Shown: piece after piece, positions 1 through 12,047 of the stretch | Layout of the letters: each line of letters starts with the position of its first letter | Position numbering within the stretch: the stretch's first letter is position 1 | NCBI RefSeq assembly: GCF_025698545.1 | Contig: NC_068571.1 | Coordinates: 48,641,733 to 48,705,732, forward strand | Direction of reading: 5' to 3' | DNA length: 64,000 nucleotides | From: Gossypium raimondii | Taxonomy: Eukaryota; Streptophyta; Magnoliopsida; Malvales; Malvaceae | Notes under the pieces: generated by a model | What the model was told of the DNA's origin: nothing | The model's database searches: none | What the model saw: only the letters and a program-made list of their open reading frames with translations | Made by a program: the position numbers and the translations under genes

Positions 1-192
1 TTGAAATTTTTTTATTTGTTTTTGTTGTCTTATACTCTTATTATTTACACGGGGACTGCTTCTTAAATAACGAGCATGTGATTGTCATGTAACTTCATTA
101 ATTAATATAAGTATGACATCAGCATGGCATAATAATTACGATTAGTTTAGCTCAAAGAATAAGATTATGACCAAGCAAAAGGATGACTGATC

Positions 193-272
193 TTATTTGA
201 AAACAAACGAAGGTTGTTTTTTTTTTTTTTTTTTCAAGTAGCTTAGGTTTCTCTCTCTCTCTCTATATATAT
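193..272. repeat. Homopolymer and microsatellite tract
   Basis: A run of 18 T bases (217-234) is followed by a CT dinucleotide run (about 250-264) merging into AT repeats (to about 272). It encodes nothing convincing; reading frames here are low-complexity. Confidence 0.85.
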
Positions 273-419
273 GACATTGCAAAGGAAGGTTGCTCACTTG
301 AAGAAGGTAGTGAAAGAGTTTGAGGCAAAGTTGAAAGAAATATAAGAGGGAGTTGGGTTGTACTGTTGCAGGAAGTATATATAGTATAAATGAGACATTA
401 ATGCTCACATGCTATTTGA

Positions 420-800
420 GTTTAATTTGTAAAATTCAAATTCGATTTCGTAATTATCAAGCTCAAGCATCTCAAGATATCGTTCAAGTCGACTTTGAAC
501 ATGATAATACTCAATTCTAACAACTAACAAGCCTAATCGAGCTATTCTTTTTAATGTATTTTTATATTATGAAATTATATCATTATTCTTATTATATAGA
601 AAAAGTTTCTTGAGTTCAAAAATTGAAAAATGAGCTTAATGAAGCTTAAACTTGAGTAGCTCAATTGTGTCTCAAGTTGAGCTCAAGCTTAGATATTGAT
701 GTTCATCAAGCTCGAGCCTATAGTATCAAGCCTCGAATTCCCAGTCGAGCTTCAGCTTGCCACTATCTATTTCCGCTTGACTCATTTACACCCCTCGTAG
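420..800. repeat. Degenerate dispersed repeat rich in TCAAGCTCGAG-like words
   Basis: The stretch repeats short words such as TCAAGCTC, GAGCTCAAGC and AAGCTCGAGC in both orientations around an AT-rich core. This resembles the subterminal repeats of non-autonomous hAT-like elements of plants, but I cannot define terminal inverted repeats or a target duplication. A similar word pattern recurs inside UTP10 intron 33 (about 42,520-42,800). No reading frame here looks like a gene. Confidence 0.35.
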
Positions 801-2689
801 GAAGTCTACTTATTGTTGGAAGTTGGGGATGTTTTCATACGGTAGAGACATGGTTTTTGCTTTGTTTCCCACAGGCAATGCCGATTGTTGATACAAGGTT
901 TAGTGTTAGGAAATTAGAAATAGTTCACACGGAGAGTCAAGAATCAGTAATGGTGGTTTGAGAGTGTTTGAAGAGTTGTGAAAGTAGTTTGGAAGAGTTC
1001 CGCTAATCCTTCTTCAAAAATGGACTGAACTTATAGGTTTTGTTGAGATTCAAATAAAAAGATTGATATTTTATAGAATTTCAATAGAGAAGAAAATAAT
1101 AAAAAATATATATAATTGAAATATGAAAGAAAAAATAAATTACTACAAATATATTATTTATGTGTATTGAAATTGTGACATAGGTGTAGGTCCTTTAAAT
1201 TTTAAATAGGTGGAAGTGATTTTCACGCTTTTCTTCCTTGTACGTTATAAAATGCAACTTGTCAAAAGCAAGGTATAGCTGCTTTTTTTTAATTAATTGA
1301 TTTTACGATTATGATAGGGCCTGCCCCATTGTCTTCACTCTTTCTTCTATTACTTCAAATTATTTGCCGACCCAACTCTGTCTTATTTGTTTTTTTTTTT
1401 CTATTTTAATCTAAATATTAATTGTTTTCTATATAATTTCTTAAAATTAAAAGCATAGAAATTAAATTCCAATTTTATGTAGAGTACATTTTTAGCCTCT
1501 GTTTTTCTTGAGAAATGTATGTTTGGGTAAATTACAAAATAAAGTCAAGTTAACATCAATATCAATGGACTAAAAATCGAATAATTCAAATTAAAACTAA
1601 ATTAAAATTTAAACATGATAACAACATATGATGGGACTAGTTACATATGGCAATTGCACGTGATAGGTCTCAAATATAAATACTCAAAGACACATAGCTC
1701 AATTTTTATTAACGTGTCAAGGCCTCATTGGTTCTATAATTTTTTTAATTTGTACTTAATATGCTATTTATGTGCAGATTTATATACTAATTAACACTAA
1801 ATTATTTGTCATTATTCTATTAAAAGTTTTAAAGACAAATATGTATAGTTAATTTTTTAATAAGTAATTAAATTTTTAATGGTATATTAATACATAAACA
1901 AATTCTACACTAAATAGTGTATTAAATATTAATATTTTTTATAAAATTAATTGTAGTTCCTTTTCACAACAATTGTTATTATTTTTTCTTCCATTAACTA
2001 ATATAAAGTGCGTGATTCACGTTACGTTAATTAATTTCGTCGAATTTGATTTTCCTTTTTATAGGAAATTTGGACGAATTGTTGATAACTTCATAAAACA
2101 ACAAAAATTGATTGAGGAGGTAAGACTTTTATATTATATTTGTACTTTTATAATTGTTTTCAATGTAGGAGGATGTGGGTTCGAGTGTGTTAAAGCGTAC
2201 TATCCTTCTATTTATTAGTTGTAGATGAGCTATAAATAAATTTGTGTAAAAAAATAAATATAATCAAAATTTATAATAAAATTATTAAAAGAAAAAAAAC
2301 TACGTAATAATGTAAACAGTTGTTTAAAGTTTGATGTTCCTAAGTCAATGATTTTGAAATTAGTTTCAATTGGTTGAATCAATTTGTAAATTTAAAATTT
2401 TAAAAGTAAGTAAAATAAAATTAGAAAAAATTAAAAAATACAAGTGTAAATAAATATTAATAATGATGTAAACATAAATTATGTACTCTGATTTAAGTTA
2501 ATTTTTTTTCACCTTTTTAAGTATTTTGGTGGATTTTGTTGGTTGGTTTAATTATTTGAGTTGGATAAGTTGGAGGGTTTTTTTTTTTTTTCGATTTGAG
2601 TCATTAATTTGGGCTAAAAACATAAATAAATTGGTTCACCCGGTTTGTGATTCGTGATTCAACTTTGGTTTTCAGTGGTTCATTTTTAG
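801..2689. other. Intergenic AT-rich DNA, nothing recognised
   Basis: Mostly AT-rich sequence. The longest open frames are below 100 codons, with composition typical of chance ORFs. I see no RNA gene, promoter or clearly bounded repeat. Confidence 0.6.
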
Positions 2690-2950
2690 AGGCGGAATCA
2701 GAATTTGTTTTAGGAGGTCATGTAATTATGTTATGAAATTTTATAGGAGTTAAAATGTGATTTTACCATTATATTAGCTAATATCTTTATAATTTTAAAG
2801 GTTTAAATTAAAATATATCATTTTGAGGGCCAAAATGTAACTTTACCATTGTTAATTAATAATTTTATATATTTTAAAGAATAAAAATGTGATTTTTTAA
2901 TTCTTTTAGGGGGTAGGGCCAAGGCCTCCGCTTGACCCCTCCCACCACCC
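2690..2950 (+). repeat. Dispersed repeat, copy 1 (GGCGGAATCAGAATTT family)
   Basis: The segment opens with AGAGGCGGAATCAGAATTTG, continues with blocks of the type 'TTAAAATGTGATTTTACCATTATATTA', and closes with a C-rich end (GGGCCAAGGCCTCCGCTTGA then CCCCTCCCACC). Related segments occur at about 14,845-15,020 and, more diverged, at 51,680-51,925. The shared order of blocks argues for a small non-autonomous mobile repeat. The class is undetermined. Confidence 0.5.
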
Positions 2951-3406
2951 CAGTTCACTCTAAAATTGTTCTAACCCTCTGTTCAAACATGTATAGTAAT
3001 CGATCTTGATCCAATTTAAACAACATTCTTTAAATAGAATTAGAAAAAAAAAGCATTGAAAGAGCTGCTCTCCCTTTTAAAGATTTGGCTCAACTCAATT
3101 TTGAATTTAATCGAGATTCAAAATAAATTACCAGATGACAAAAAAAAGTCAAAGATTGAATATAAATACAATCAACCCTCTCAATAACAACCACGTTTGT
3201 TACCCAAAATTTTTCAGTTATAGAGATAATAATTGTAAACTTACCATAAAATTCATATCGTGAATTTCCATCTAATAAAGAAAGTGAGAATTGTGTTAAA
3301 AAAAAGAATGTGAGAATCAAATTAATAAAATTAAAAGACATATAACATATGCATGTATTACTACTTTTATGCATTTTTTTTTGTAGAAAGAATAAGCTAA
3401 ATACAA

Positions 3407-3672
3407 TTAGCCATAATAATCCTTACAGAGTTCATCAATACTTTCTTGTAGTAATCTCGTAGCAACTTGTTTGGTTGGACTATCGTAAATACACAATCCA
3501 AGTGGGTCATGGTCGCCTAGAGCTGCCATATTATCTGCAACTATATGAACTGAATGTGGAAGATACAATACCTTAATATTCTAGTCCCTTGCTAATTGAT
3601 GTCTGATAATTTGCAACAAACTCGACTTGACTCCCTTTGCATGCCCATTAGGAGTATCAACCGCAGTCAAAC
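3407..3672 (-). pseudogene. RNase H-domain fossil of a non-LTR retroelement
   Basis: Read on the minus strand, a conceptual peptide contains LLQIIRHQLARD, a stop, then NIKVLYLPHSVHIVADNMAA, then LGDHDPLGLCIYDSPTKQVA, ending at a stop near 3,407. The pattern 'ARDW..., ...ADxxAxLG..., DPLGL..(Y/F)D.P' is that of the C-terminal half of the plant RNase H (RVT_3-type) domain found in LINEs and their relics. The Trp expected after ARD is replaced by TAG. No reverse transcriptase was seen next to it, so this is a short isolated relic. Assignment rests on family pattern recognition, not on a search. Confidence 0.6.
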
Positions 3673-5077
3673 TAAATTAAATATAAAGTTCGTAAATCTA
3701 ACAAGTTCAATTAATTAATATAAGTTATCAAATTAAATTGATTAATTTATAACGAGTTACTAAATTCGAGTGACTAATTTATAAGTTTACGATATGTCAA
3801 ATTAATAGTAGAATATTTAATTAGGGAACTTAATAGTTTTTGAATTGATATTTTAATTCCACTCATTGAAAATTATTTTCAGTTAATAAAATACGGTTGA
3901 TATATTTTTCACGTGAAATTTAATCATTTTATTAAAATAATATTTTAATTAAGATCATTTTCATTTAATAAATGATCATTATGGGCTTGCTTATATGAAA
4001 TAACTATAATTTTAGTTAAAATTTAGACCATATACAATTATAGAGAACTAATTGAATATTGATCGTATTTCATAATTATAAATGTTATTGATATAAGTGA
4101 AAAATTGTTATAAATAATTAAAATAAGAAAAAAAAGTATTATTTCTTTTAGAAAGTCAGAATTCAAGCGTTGATAATAGTGAATGCATGGTGGTCAAGAG
4201 GTTTTGTTTGTTGGTTAGTTATAAGTGGCGTGCGGTAATGCCCATTGGCCATGCCTTCGCGCGCCTTACGTACCTTCGACGATCCCCCGCGTGGCTTTCC
4301 TTATGTCACTTCCCAGTTCCAGTTCCAGTTCCACACCGCAATTTTATTTTCTTTTTTCTTTTGGAAATTATCAATATATTATCAATAAATTATCAATGTG
4401 GTTGGCCTGATCAGGTTGTTGTCAGGTTTTTTTCTTCTTCTGCTTTTTGTTTTTTTATATTTTTTGGTAAATAATTTTTTTTATAATATTTTAGTAAATA
4501 AAAAAGTTATAATATTTTAGTTATTTTTATTTTTTATAATAATTTTGTAAAAACCCTTTTTCTTGTATGATTAAAGTATTTTTATGAAGATTAAATTTTT
4601 CGAATTTTGTAGTCATCCTTTCTAATAATTTATTTTTATTTTAAAATTAATAGTAAAATTTAATCAATTATAAAAGAAGTAATGGATGTTGCTTCAATGG
4701 ACAGCTATATGTAAATGTCAATGAGTTGACTAGTTGACGATGACTAGACTATTAACTAATGGTATGGGGTACAAAATGTTCATTTATTTTAATATTAACA
4801 TTCGATAAGTTAACGTATAAAATGATTAAATTTAAAATTATCACAAACTGTTAAAATAAAAGGTCCATTAAATGAATTTCAATAACTGAAACTTTTACAA
4901 TTATTCATAATGTTTTCTCTGTGCTGAAAGTGTTGAATTTCAATCATTTCTTTAACAATTTATATTAATCAAAATCAATATTCTTAAATTATTTGATGAA
5001 TAAAAATAACCCCAATCTTCCCTTCATAATTGCACATTTATATACTGTGAGTTTTTTCCCCAAACATTTTAAGATTC
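3673..5077. other. Intergenic AT-rich DNA
   Basis: No coding sequence is supported. A less AT-rich patch at about 4,187-4,345 has overlapping open frames of 61 and 95 codons without recognisable domains. It also contains a short CCAGTT repeat (about 4,313-4,331). I do not call a gene. Confidence 0.5.
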
Positions 5078-5589
5078 CCTTAATATGATATTTGATATTT
5101 TTTCTAATTTAGTATTTAATTTTTTCTCAATTTGGTATTTAGGTTTGATATCTAAATTTTTAAATGATACACAAATTGCTTCAAAACACAGACGGTGTTA
5201 AAAATTCTTGTTATACTACAAAAATATCACCAGATCGAGGAAATTCTGTTAAAAAGTTATGCATTGAGCTATACTAGAAATTAATATTGAATAAAATAAA
5301 TTTTAAAACCCAAAATAAAAATAAAATAGATTAATTAAATTAAAAGTAATTGAACATTTAAAATGCATAAAAAAAAACACCATGCCATTTGCCAGATGAC
5401 AAGCATGGATTGATTTTTTACTACCCCGAAAAAATAGCATGATTAGTATATTGGAGTAATTTGTATGACATTAAATAAGTTCAAGTGCCAAATCGGATAA
5501 AAATATTAAATATTAAATTAGAAAAAGTGTCGAATCCATATATCAAATAAAAAAATATCAAATTTAAGTACCAAATGTTATATTAAGCC
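5078..5589. repeat. Inverted-repeat (MITE/foldback-like) element
   Basis: The left arm begins CCTTAATATGATATTTGAT and continues through TTTTCTAATTTAGTATTTAA. The right arm, reverse-complemented, reads GGCTTAATATAACATTTGG and then TTTTTCTAATTTAATATTTA. Arms of more than 100 bp in inverted orientation flank a central part of unrelated sequence. This is the structure of a foldback or MITE element. I could not identify an exact target-site duplication. Confidence 0.6.
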
Positions 5590-5997
5590 TTTAAATTTTT
5601 ACTTCTATTATCTTAAATATATTAATTGATTAGATGTTATAAAAATATATTTAAAAATGATTACATCCAATGTTTTTCAAATATGATTAAACAATTTAAA
5701 ACAATAATAATTCAGAGTTAAAAAAAGTTAATTTAAATTTGTATAGTTGATTATGTTTTAGCTCGATTAGTATGAGTATTGTTGTCAATGCAGGAAGACG
5801 TAGGTTCGAGTGCGTTGAAAGTTGAAACGCATTATTCTCTTATTTATGTCTTAGGGAGAGACTATGATAAGTTTTAGACATTGTGTCAAAAAAATATTAA
5901 ATTTGTACTGAATATAATGATTAATTAATTACAATACACATTTCATTATAGTACAAATTTTAGTGTAAAATTACGAGAGTAATTACTTGTTTGATTA

Positions 5998-8116
5998 TGT
6001 AACAACCCGATAGTCACGGGTATTGGAAAGTGTACTTTCGGGTCTCTGTTTTCGTAAAACGGATTCGTAAATATTTACTAAAAACATTTACGAAGTTAGT
6101 TGTGTGGTTAATTAGGTTTTGATTAGGTGAATTTGTTTAAATTAAGAGTAATTAGGTGTAAGGACTAGATTGCATATAGGGAGAAAGTTGAATTATAGAT
6201 TAGAGGAAAAGTGAAGGGACTAAATAAGAAATTAAGCCATAAATTGACAAGTAGATGGTGTTGGTAAATTCATGTGTAATAATAATAAACATGTGTATTT
6301 AATAATAAAATATGTATTGCTTATTAATTAAGTAAATATATATTATTATATTATTATAATTAAAACAAAATAAATAAAAGAAAAGAAAAAGGAATTGAAA
6401 AGAAACAGAGAATAGAACGAAACAGGGGAAAAGAAAGGAGAAAAGTTAGGGTTTCAAGGGTTTAAAGTTCAATTGGTTAGTTAATTTAGTCCATTTTCTT
6501 GTAATTTTTATATTTTGAAATCCTAGTATTAAATACTACTTAACCTATGCTGAAATTTTAGAAATTTTTGGATTTTTAGATGTTGTCTATGTTGAATAAT
6601 TTGAGTATTAGGGATTAATTTGATAGATTTTTAAGTTAGAATTGAGAAAGGGATTAAATTGTGGAATAAATTATAAGTTTGTAAAAATTTTGAAATTTAG
6701 GAATTTATGTGAAATAGGAGTTGAATTTAGTATAATGTGGAATTTGCATGAAAATAAAGAACTAAATGCGAAGAATAAAAGTTAGTCTCGGTTTAGGGAC
6801 TAAATTGAAATTTAGGAAATATTTGAGTAAAAATTAAAATATTAAATATTAAATATGAAATTGAATTGTGGTGTATTGATGAATTTTAATTGTTTTAATT
6901 CCGTAGCTAACGTCATATCGGAATCATCGACTAAAAAGGGAAAAGATAAAGTCGATGTCGAATAGCTCGAAATTTCCGGTTTGTATTTCTATAATCTAAA
7001 ACTAGTTATTAATTGTTGTTTTTTAATTTAATGTATATGGTAAGTGTTGAGGTGAGAATTATTGTGTTTTGCAATTGAAATGGATTGGTTTAATATGTGA
7101 TGAATTTATTTAATTTATATTGATTGAATTGGTATATATATTGAACATATTGATTATTTGAATTGAAATGAATATTGGTTGTGTTTGAAAAGTGAATTGG
7201 AACCTTATTAACTGTATCGGGCTGAGTCGGATATAGATGACATGCCATAAGATTGGAAGAGTTCAGGGATTTCTTCGACTTTGAGTCGATGAGACGCTGG
7301 GTGTCAATTTATTACTTCGGATTAATTCGATGAGGCACCCGAGTCGTGTTAATAGGGGTAAACATATAATAAAGTTTTATAAGTGATATTTAAATGGCAT
7401 GGTATGAGAAATGAAATTGAAAATAGAATATGAAATATGTTGTAAATACATAGAATACATGAGTTAAATACTCATGAATTGAATATGGAATGAATAGTGT
7501 CATTGTTTAAATGATATGTGAACAAATTATGAAAAGTTATTATATAGCAAGTGATGAAAATTGAGTATGGTATATAATGATGTATTCATGAATTGAGTAT
7601 TAATGCATGACTAATGTCATTGTACGAATAAATATGGTTTGATATGTGAATAACCATTTATATAGCAATTGTGCGAATAGGATATTGTTTAATAAAAAAA
7701 TGATAGTCATGATACTAGACATTAATACGTCCTTATAATTTAATTGTGTTTATTATATTATCATGTCTTTAAATATTCGGATTATAGAAATACCACTGAG
7801 TTTTACTCAGCGTACGATTTTGTTTTCCGTGAGCAGATTAGGTACAGTAATTTTGAAGAGTTGTAATTGATGTTGTGAGCATCCATCTCATCATATCTCC
7901 AAGTGCCAAGAGGGTATGTTTCAAAATTTTGAATAAAAAGTCGCGTACTTAGGAAGATCAAGTGTGTTCCAAGTAGTAGGGACAAAAATATAATTTATGA
8001 AAACTTAATTTTTTTAAATGTTTAAATATATTAGTGATTAGCCAAAATCACTTTGGTACTAAATATAATATTCCTATATTAGGTTCCTTGGATCAAACCG
8101 GGTATAGGGTGTTACA
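5998..8116. mobile_element. Solo LTR, about 2.1 kb, with 5-bp target duplication
   Basis: The element starts TGTAACAACCCG and ends GGGTGTTACA, giving the perfect short inverted termini TGTAACA/TGTTACA. It is flanked on both sides by GATTA (5993-5997 and 8117-8121), a 5-bp direct repeat as made by LTR-retrotransposon integrases. There is no primer-binding site, polypurine tract, gag or pol next to it, and no second LTR in the window, so it is a solo LTR left by LTR-LTR recombination. Length and termini fit long-LTR Ty3/gypsy (Tekay/Del-like) elements of plants; that lineage is inference. Motifs such as CCACTGAGTTTTACTCAGCG near 7,793 lie inside. Confidence 0.9.
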
Positions 8117-8163
8117 GATTATTATTATTATTATAATAATAGAAGGAATAATAATAGAAGGAA
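8117..8163. repeat. TTA/ATA trinucleotide-rich tract
   Basis: The GATTA target duplication of the solo LTR runs straight into (TTA)n followed by an ATAATAGAAGGA tandem pair. This is simple-sequence DNA without coding potential. Confidence 0.6.
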
Positions 8164-10380
8164 AAGTCTTTTATTACTTGTGTACTACAATAGTTAGACA
8201 TAAAAAAATAGTTAGTGTGAATTTAAACATGGAATTAGAAATATGAGTAAAAAGTCTTGTAAAATAAGACATCTTTAAAATAAGTGAAAATTTTTCCTTC
8301 TCTTCGCTAGAAAAAGTCATGGGAGTGGCTAAATATTATCGATTGAATTAGTTTTGTGCTAGCTCATATACTAAAACATATATAAAAAATAATACTCCAA
8401 CCAAACGTAACATAAAAAGTTAAATTCTATGAAATAAAAAAACATTTTAAAGAAAAGATTTTTTTTAAATTGCGGTTTTGGTTAACAATTTATTAACTAA
8501 CAAATCTTTCATTAACAGTTTACCCACGAAAATCTAGAGTCATATGTTATTTGATAGTGTTGAGTCGCTTGTCAGTTGTGTTGTGAATCGTGATTAAAGA
8601 AACAACTGTAAAAAGAAAGTAACAACAATGCATATGTTACACGGTTGGAAATCCCTTCCTATGTCTATCAAGCCTTACCCTTCCTATGTCTATCAAGCCT
8701 TACTCACAGAGTAATCCACTATGAATGAATAGTACAAGATGTGATTAAGTTCAACTTACTTACCAAGTTCCAATCTCATTTCTACACATTTAATTAGATT
8801 CACTCTTCCACTCAAACTTTTTCCTTGAAAGCTTATTTACAAACTAAATAAAAAAAAAAACAATTTGTTTACAAAATATCTTCCCCTTGACAAGTTCTTA
8901 TGATGAGCAAATAGTGCTTTTTTCAACTCGTAGCCAAAGCAACGAAACAAGTCTTCAATATATATATAGATAATGCAAAATTTGTGAATCTTCCACTCGT
9001 ATGATCGATTAAAGCTCCTTAAAATTGTCTTAATCAAATGCTTTCAAATGGTATAATGATTGCTCTTAAAATGGTATCACGTTAAATATCTTTCGCGAAA
9101 CATCTCTTAAAACACAAGACGATGATCGTTAATCAAAATGTTAAGATTATTTATTTTAAGGAAGAGATAAAATGTTAATAACCAAAATTGGGTATCTATA
9201 ATGTTATTAAATAGGACGGATTTCAACTGCTTCTTGAGAAATAAAAGATGTTGCTTGTTCAGCTTTCTCCATTGATCTTCTCTACAAAGGTTGTGATGAA
9301 GGTGATCTTTGTCTCTAATTTTATGAGGAAGAAGGGCTTGGTTGTTGAGAGAGTTACTTTCGAGAAAAGGTTCTCAAAATCTTACCGCTAAAAAAAAAAT
9401 TTAAAAGAGGGTAAGTTAAAAGGTGCTAGAGTGTGAACTTCGAAATGTTGTTCGATACTTCTAGACCTTTAATAAAATTGATAAGCATTAAAGGTCAAGC
9501 AAGAGTTGCATTGTGGTTCCCACATGATGCATCGTGGGGGACACAAGATGATTTGTATCAAGTGTCCATCTATGCATAGGAAGTGATTTGTCTCATAAAT
9601 GTTTTTAATCCATCATTCTAAACCCTTACTAGTGGGTTATAAATTATTATTATTACATTTAGAAACGTGGTAATTAAAATTCTACAAACATTGAAAATGG
9701 TAATAGCTTTGGTTTTGGAATGGTCAAAAAGTTTGCGTAGGCAAAACTTTCAACATTGCTTTGGCAAAAAGTTTAGATTTTACCACCATTCCAACAGCTT
9801 TTGAAAGTCCACGGCACGTGCAAACACTAAATCCAAGTATTTGAACTTGATAGCTAAAGATCAAAACATTCTTGCTTACAACATCTCAAATCTCGTTTTA
9901 CTTTTATGCATAATATATTTTTTAAAATTATTAAATTAATATATTTAGTAAATTTTAATATTTAATTAACTCATATACATATATGAACACAATGCTCATT
10001 TTAATTTTTGGAAATATAATTAAATTACTTTACTAATGAATTTAAATTTTATAAAAATAAAAATCAGTATGTCACTGTCGGTAAAACATGACATATGGTT
10101 TCATTACACACTTACTTTTGATTAGTCCCAAAGACATTTTATGTTTTGTAAAAGTTGTGCGATCATTACCCAGATTTTATCCTTCTTTCTCGTTTTCTAG
10201 TTCTTATTCTAGTCCAAGTAAAACCCTGATGAATTCAATTTTATTTTTAAATTTATAATAATTTTAATTCTTCTATCCTTCAATTTAAGGATTAACAAAA
10301 TATTCATCTCATTACAATTATAATAATTTGTTTTGTTAATTTACGTAATGATAATTTAAAAAGAAAAAGTAGAATTGTCA
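8164..10380. other. Intergenic, probable decayed retroelement DNA
   Basis: Apart from the 25-bp duplication I see no feature I can name with confidence. The region 8,560-9,620 is less AT-rich than its surroundings and may be decayed LTR sequence. The open frames present are under 70 codons and show no domain. Confidence 0.4.
8654..8703. repeat. Perfect 25-bp tandem duplication
   Basis: The 25-base unit starting CCTTCCTATGTCTATCAAG occurs twice head to tail (8654-8678 and 8679-8703) with no mismatch that I can see. The surrounding text (ACGGTTGGAAATCCC before, CTCACAGAGTAATCCACTAT after) resembles plant LTR sequence. Confidence 0.85.
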
Positions 10381-10384
10381 ACTA

Positions 10385-10700
10385 TTGGTTGGGTGTACAA
10401 ATTTCAGTTAAAATCGAATTAACCGACTGAATCAATCTAATTCGGTTGGAAGTTGGTTAATTCGATTTGAAATCGAATAATTAACCGAACTTAATAATTA
10501 ATAATACAAATTATATGTAATTTTAATTCGATTAATTTAGTCAAATTAACATTATCAATTTATTTTTTATATGTTTTATACTTATTTAAAAATATATAAA
10601 CTTTGGTTAATTCAGTTCAATTAATTTTTTAAAAGAATTTTAATTGATTAACAATTAAATGATTAAAAAATTTGTTAATTCAGTTAACCATTTCAACAGG
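10385..10700. repeat. Degenerate repeat with ATTCGGTT/AATTAACCGA words
   Basis: Multiple direct and inverted copies of AATTCGGTT, TTAATTCGATTT and ATTAACCGA-type words surround an AT-rich centre. This is typical of the ends of non-autonomous hAT-like repeats. The boundaries cannot be fixed. The repeat sits a few hundred bases upstream of the first ERF gene. Confidence 0.4.
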
Positions 10701-10947
10701 CTAAATATTACATTAGAATTTTCAAATTAAAAACAAAATTAATAATTTTTAGATTTTTAAAAAATATAAAAATTGAATCTGTATCTAAAAATGACGTGAG
10801 AGGGGTAGAGGAAAATGCCAAATTGGATGATATTAATGTAACCTCCAGTTTGGACCCATGGTTAAAAGTAGAGGATACTTCCCGTGTCTATCCTGGAAAC
10901 CTCCTATGAAAATCTCTTTATTCCCATCTCCATGTATCTTCTCCCCC

Positions 10948-10955
10948 TTTATATA
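10948..10955 (+). promoter_or_regulatory. Putative TATA box of the first ERF gene
   Basis: TTTATATA lies about 90 bases upstream of the ATG at 11,045 and is preceded by a pyrimidine-rich CTCCCCC stretch. The spacing allows a short 5' leader. Position and motif fit a core promoter; there is no experimental evidence. Confidence 0.6.
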
Positions 10956-11044
10956 CGAACCCACCGCACACTCTCTGTTCCACTCAAATCCATCACCTTC
11001 TCCTCCAACTTCACTTCCATTTTATTAATTTTAGCTTCCCAAAA

Positions 11045-11707
11045 ATGGCTTCTTTCGGAGAAACACCATCTGATTTAGAACTCATAAAGCAACACCTCTT
11101 TAATGATTTTCCTTCAATGGAAACCTTTCTTTCACCTCCTCCAACACCACAGTTTCATAAACAATCCACCCTAAGCCAACGTCGTCCTTCTATTAACGTC
11201 ACAATTCCACCATCGAAAGTTAACATAACCTCCGCCGCCACGAAAGCCATCGAGGAACATGACGAGAAAAGGCATTACAGGGGTGTAAGAAGACGACCAT
11301 GGGGTAAGTTCGCAGCCGAAATTAGAGACCCTAATCGAAAAGGTTCTAGAATTTGGCTCGGAACTTTCGAAACCGCCATCGAAGCCGCTAAAGCTTATGA
11401 TAGAGCTGCTTTTAAGCTACGTGGAAGTAAAGCCATTTTGAATTTCCCTCTCGAAATCGGAAACTCGAACTCAACTGAACCCCAACCCTCGAATAAAAGA
11501 AAAAGAGAAGAAGAAGAAGAAGAGAGGAGGAAAGTGGTGAAAAAGGAGGACGTAACGGAAAACGTAACGACGACGGGGGTATGTTTAACGCCGTCAAATT
11601 GGAAAGGGTTTTGGGATAGTGAAGATATGAAGGGAATATTTAGTATTCCTCCATTATCACCTTTATCTCCGTTTGGCTATTCCATTTCAGGACTCGCCGT
11701 TATGTAA
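11045..11707 (+). CDS. AP2/ERF transcription factor, group IX (ERF5/6-like), copy A
   Basis: A single-exon, 220-residue ethylene response factor. It has one AP2/ERF DNA-binding domain at about residues 77-137, with the core [19 protein letters not shown] and the WLGTF and [15 protein letters not shown] motifs. The RRRPWGK and EIRDP residues are those of the ERF subfamily that binds GCC boxes. The N-terminal acidic/hydrophobic segment [12 protein letters not shown] matches the leader of ERF5/6-type proteins. A basic run follows the AP2 domain ([13 protein letters not shown]). The C-terminus carries PPLSPLSP (about residues 202-209), resembling the putative MAP-kinase phosphorylation motif of this subgroup, so it probably acts as a stress- or defence-responsive nuclear regulator. 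A paralogue lies 3.5 kb downstream. The start is the first ATG after a TATA-like box and the frame is intact. The family call is firm; the exact orthologue is inference. Confidence 0.95.
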   Translation: MASFGETPSDLELIKQHLFNDFPSMETFLSPPPTPQFHKQSTLSQRRPSINVTIPPSKVNITSAATKAIEEHDEKRHYRGVRRRPWGKFAAEIRDPNRKGSRIWLGTFETAIEAAKAYDRAAFKLRGSKAILNFPLEIGNSNSTEPQPSNKRKREEEEEERRKVVKKEDVTENVTTTGVCLTPSNWKGFWDSEDMKGIFSIPPLSPLSPFGYSISGLAVM

Positions 11708-11960
11708 TGATGGTGGTGTCGTTTACTAAATAAGGAAAGGTTGGTTGACGTGACGGCTTGAATCATCTACTATAAACGGAAAAGTTAACGGCCGTCAAGA
11801 AATAGATTAACGAAGAGGTGTGTGTTTTGGATTAGTATGAGTATTATTAGCGTATATAAGCTAGAGAATGCCAAAGCCTAAGGTTTTTTATTTAATTAAA
11901 ATTGTATTTGTTTCTTTATTTGTTTATTTAATGAAATTATTATTTTATTTTTACAAAAAA
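11708..11960 (+). other. Probable 3' untranslated region of ERF copy A
   Basis: Sequence directly after the TAA stop stays moderately GC-containing, then becomes T-rich, with AATGAAATTATT and an A-run at about 11,955-11,968. It probably contains the cleavage/polyadenylation site, but the precise end cannot be set. Confidence 0.4.
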
Positions 11961-12047
11961 AAAAAAAGAATCAAACCTTTGTTATGATTAATTAATTAAG
12001 ATTTATGTAAGGGGTTTTTGTTAATTATTTGAACAAAATATAATTTT

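Noticed and set aside
665..961. 98-codon plus-strand open frame
   Set aside because: It overlaps the repeat with GAGCTCAAGC words and has no domain or exon signals.
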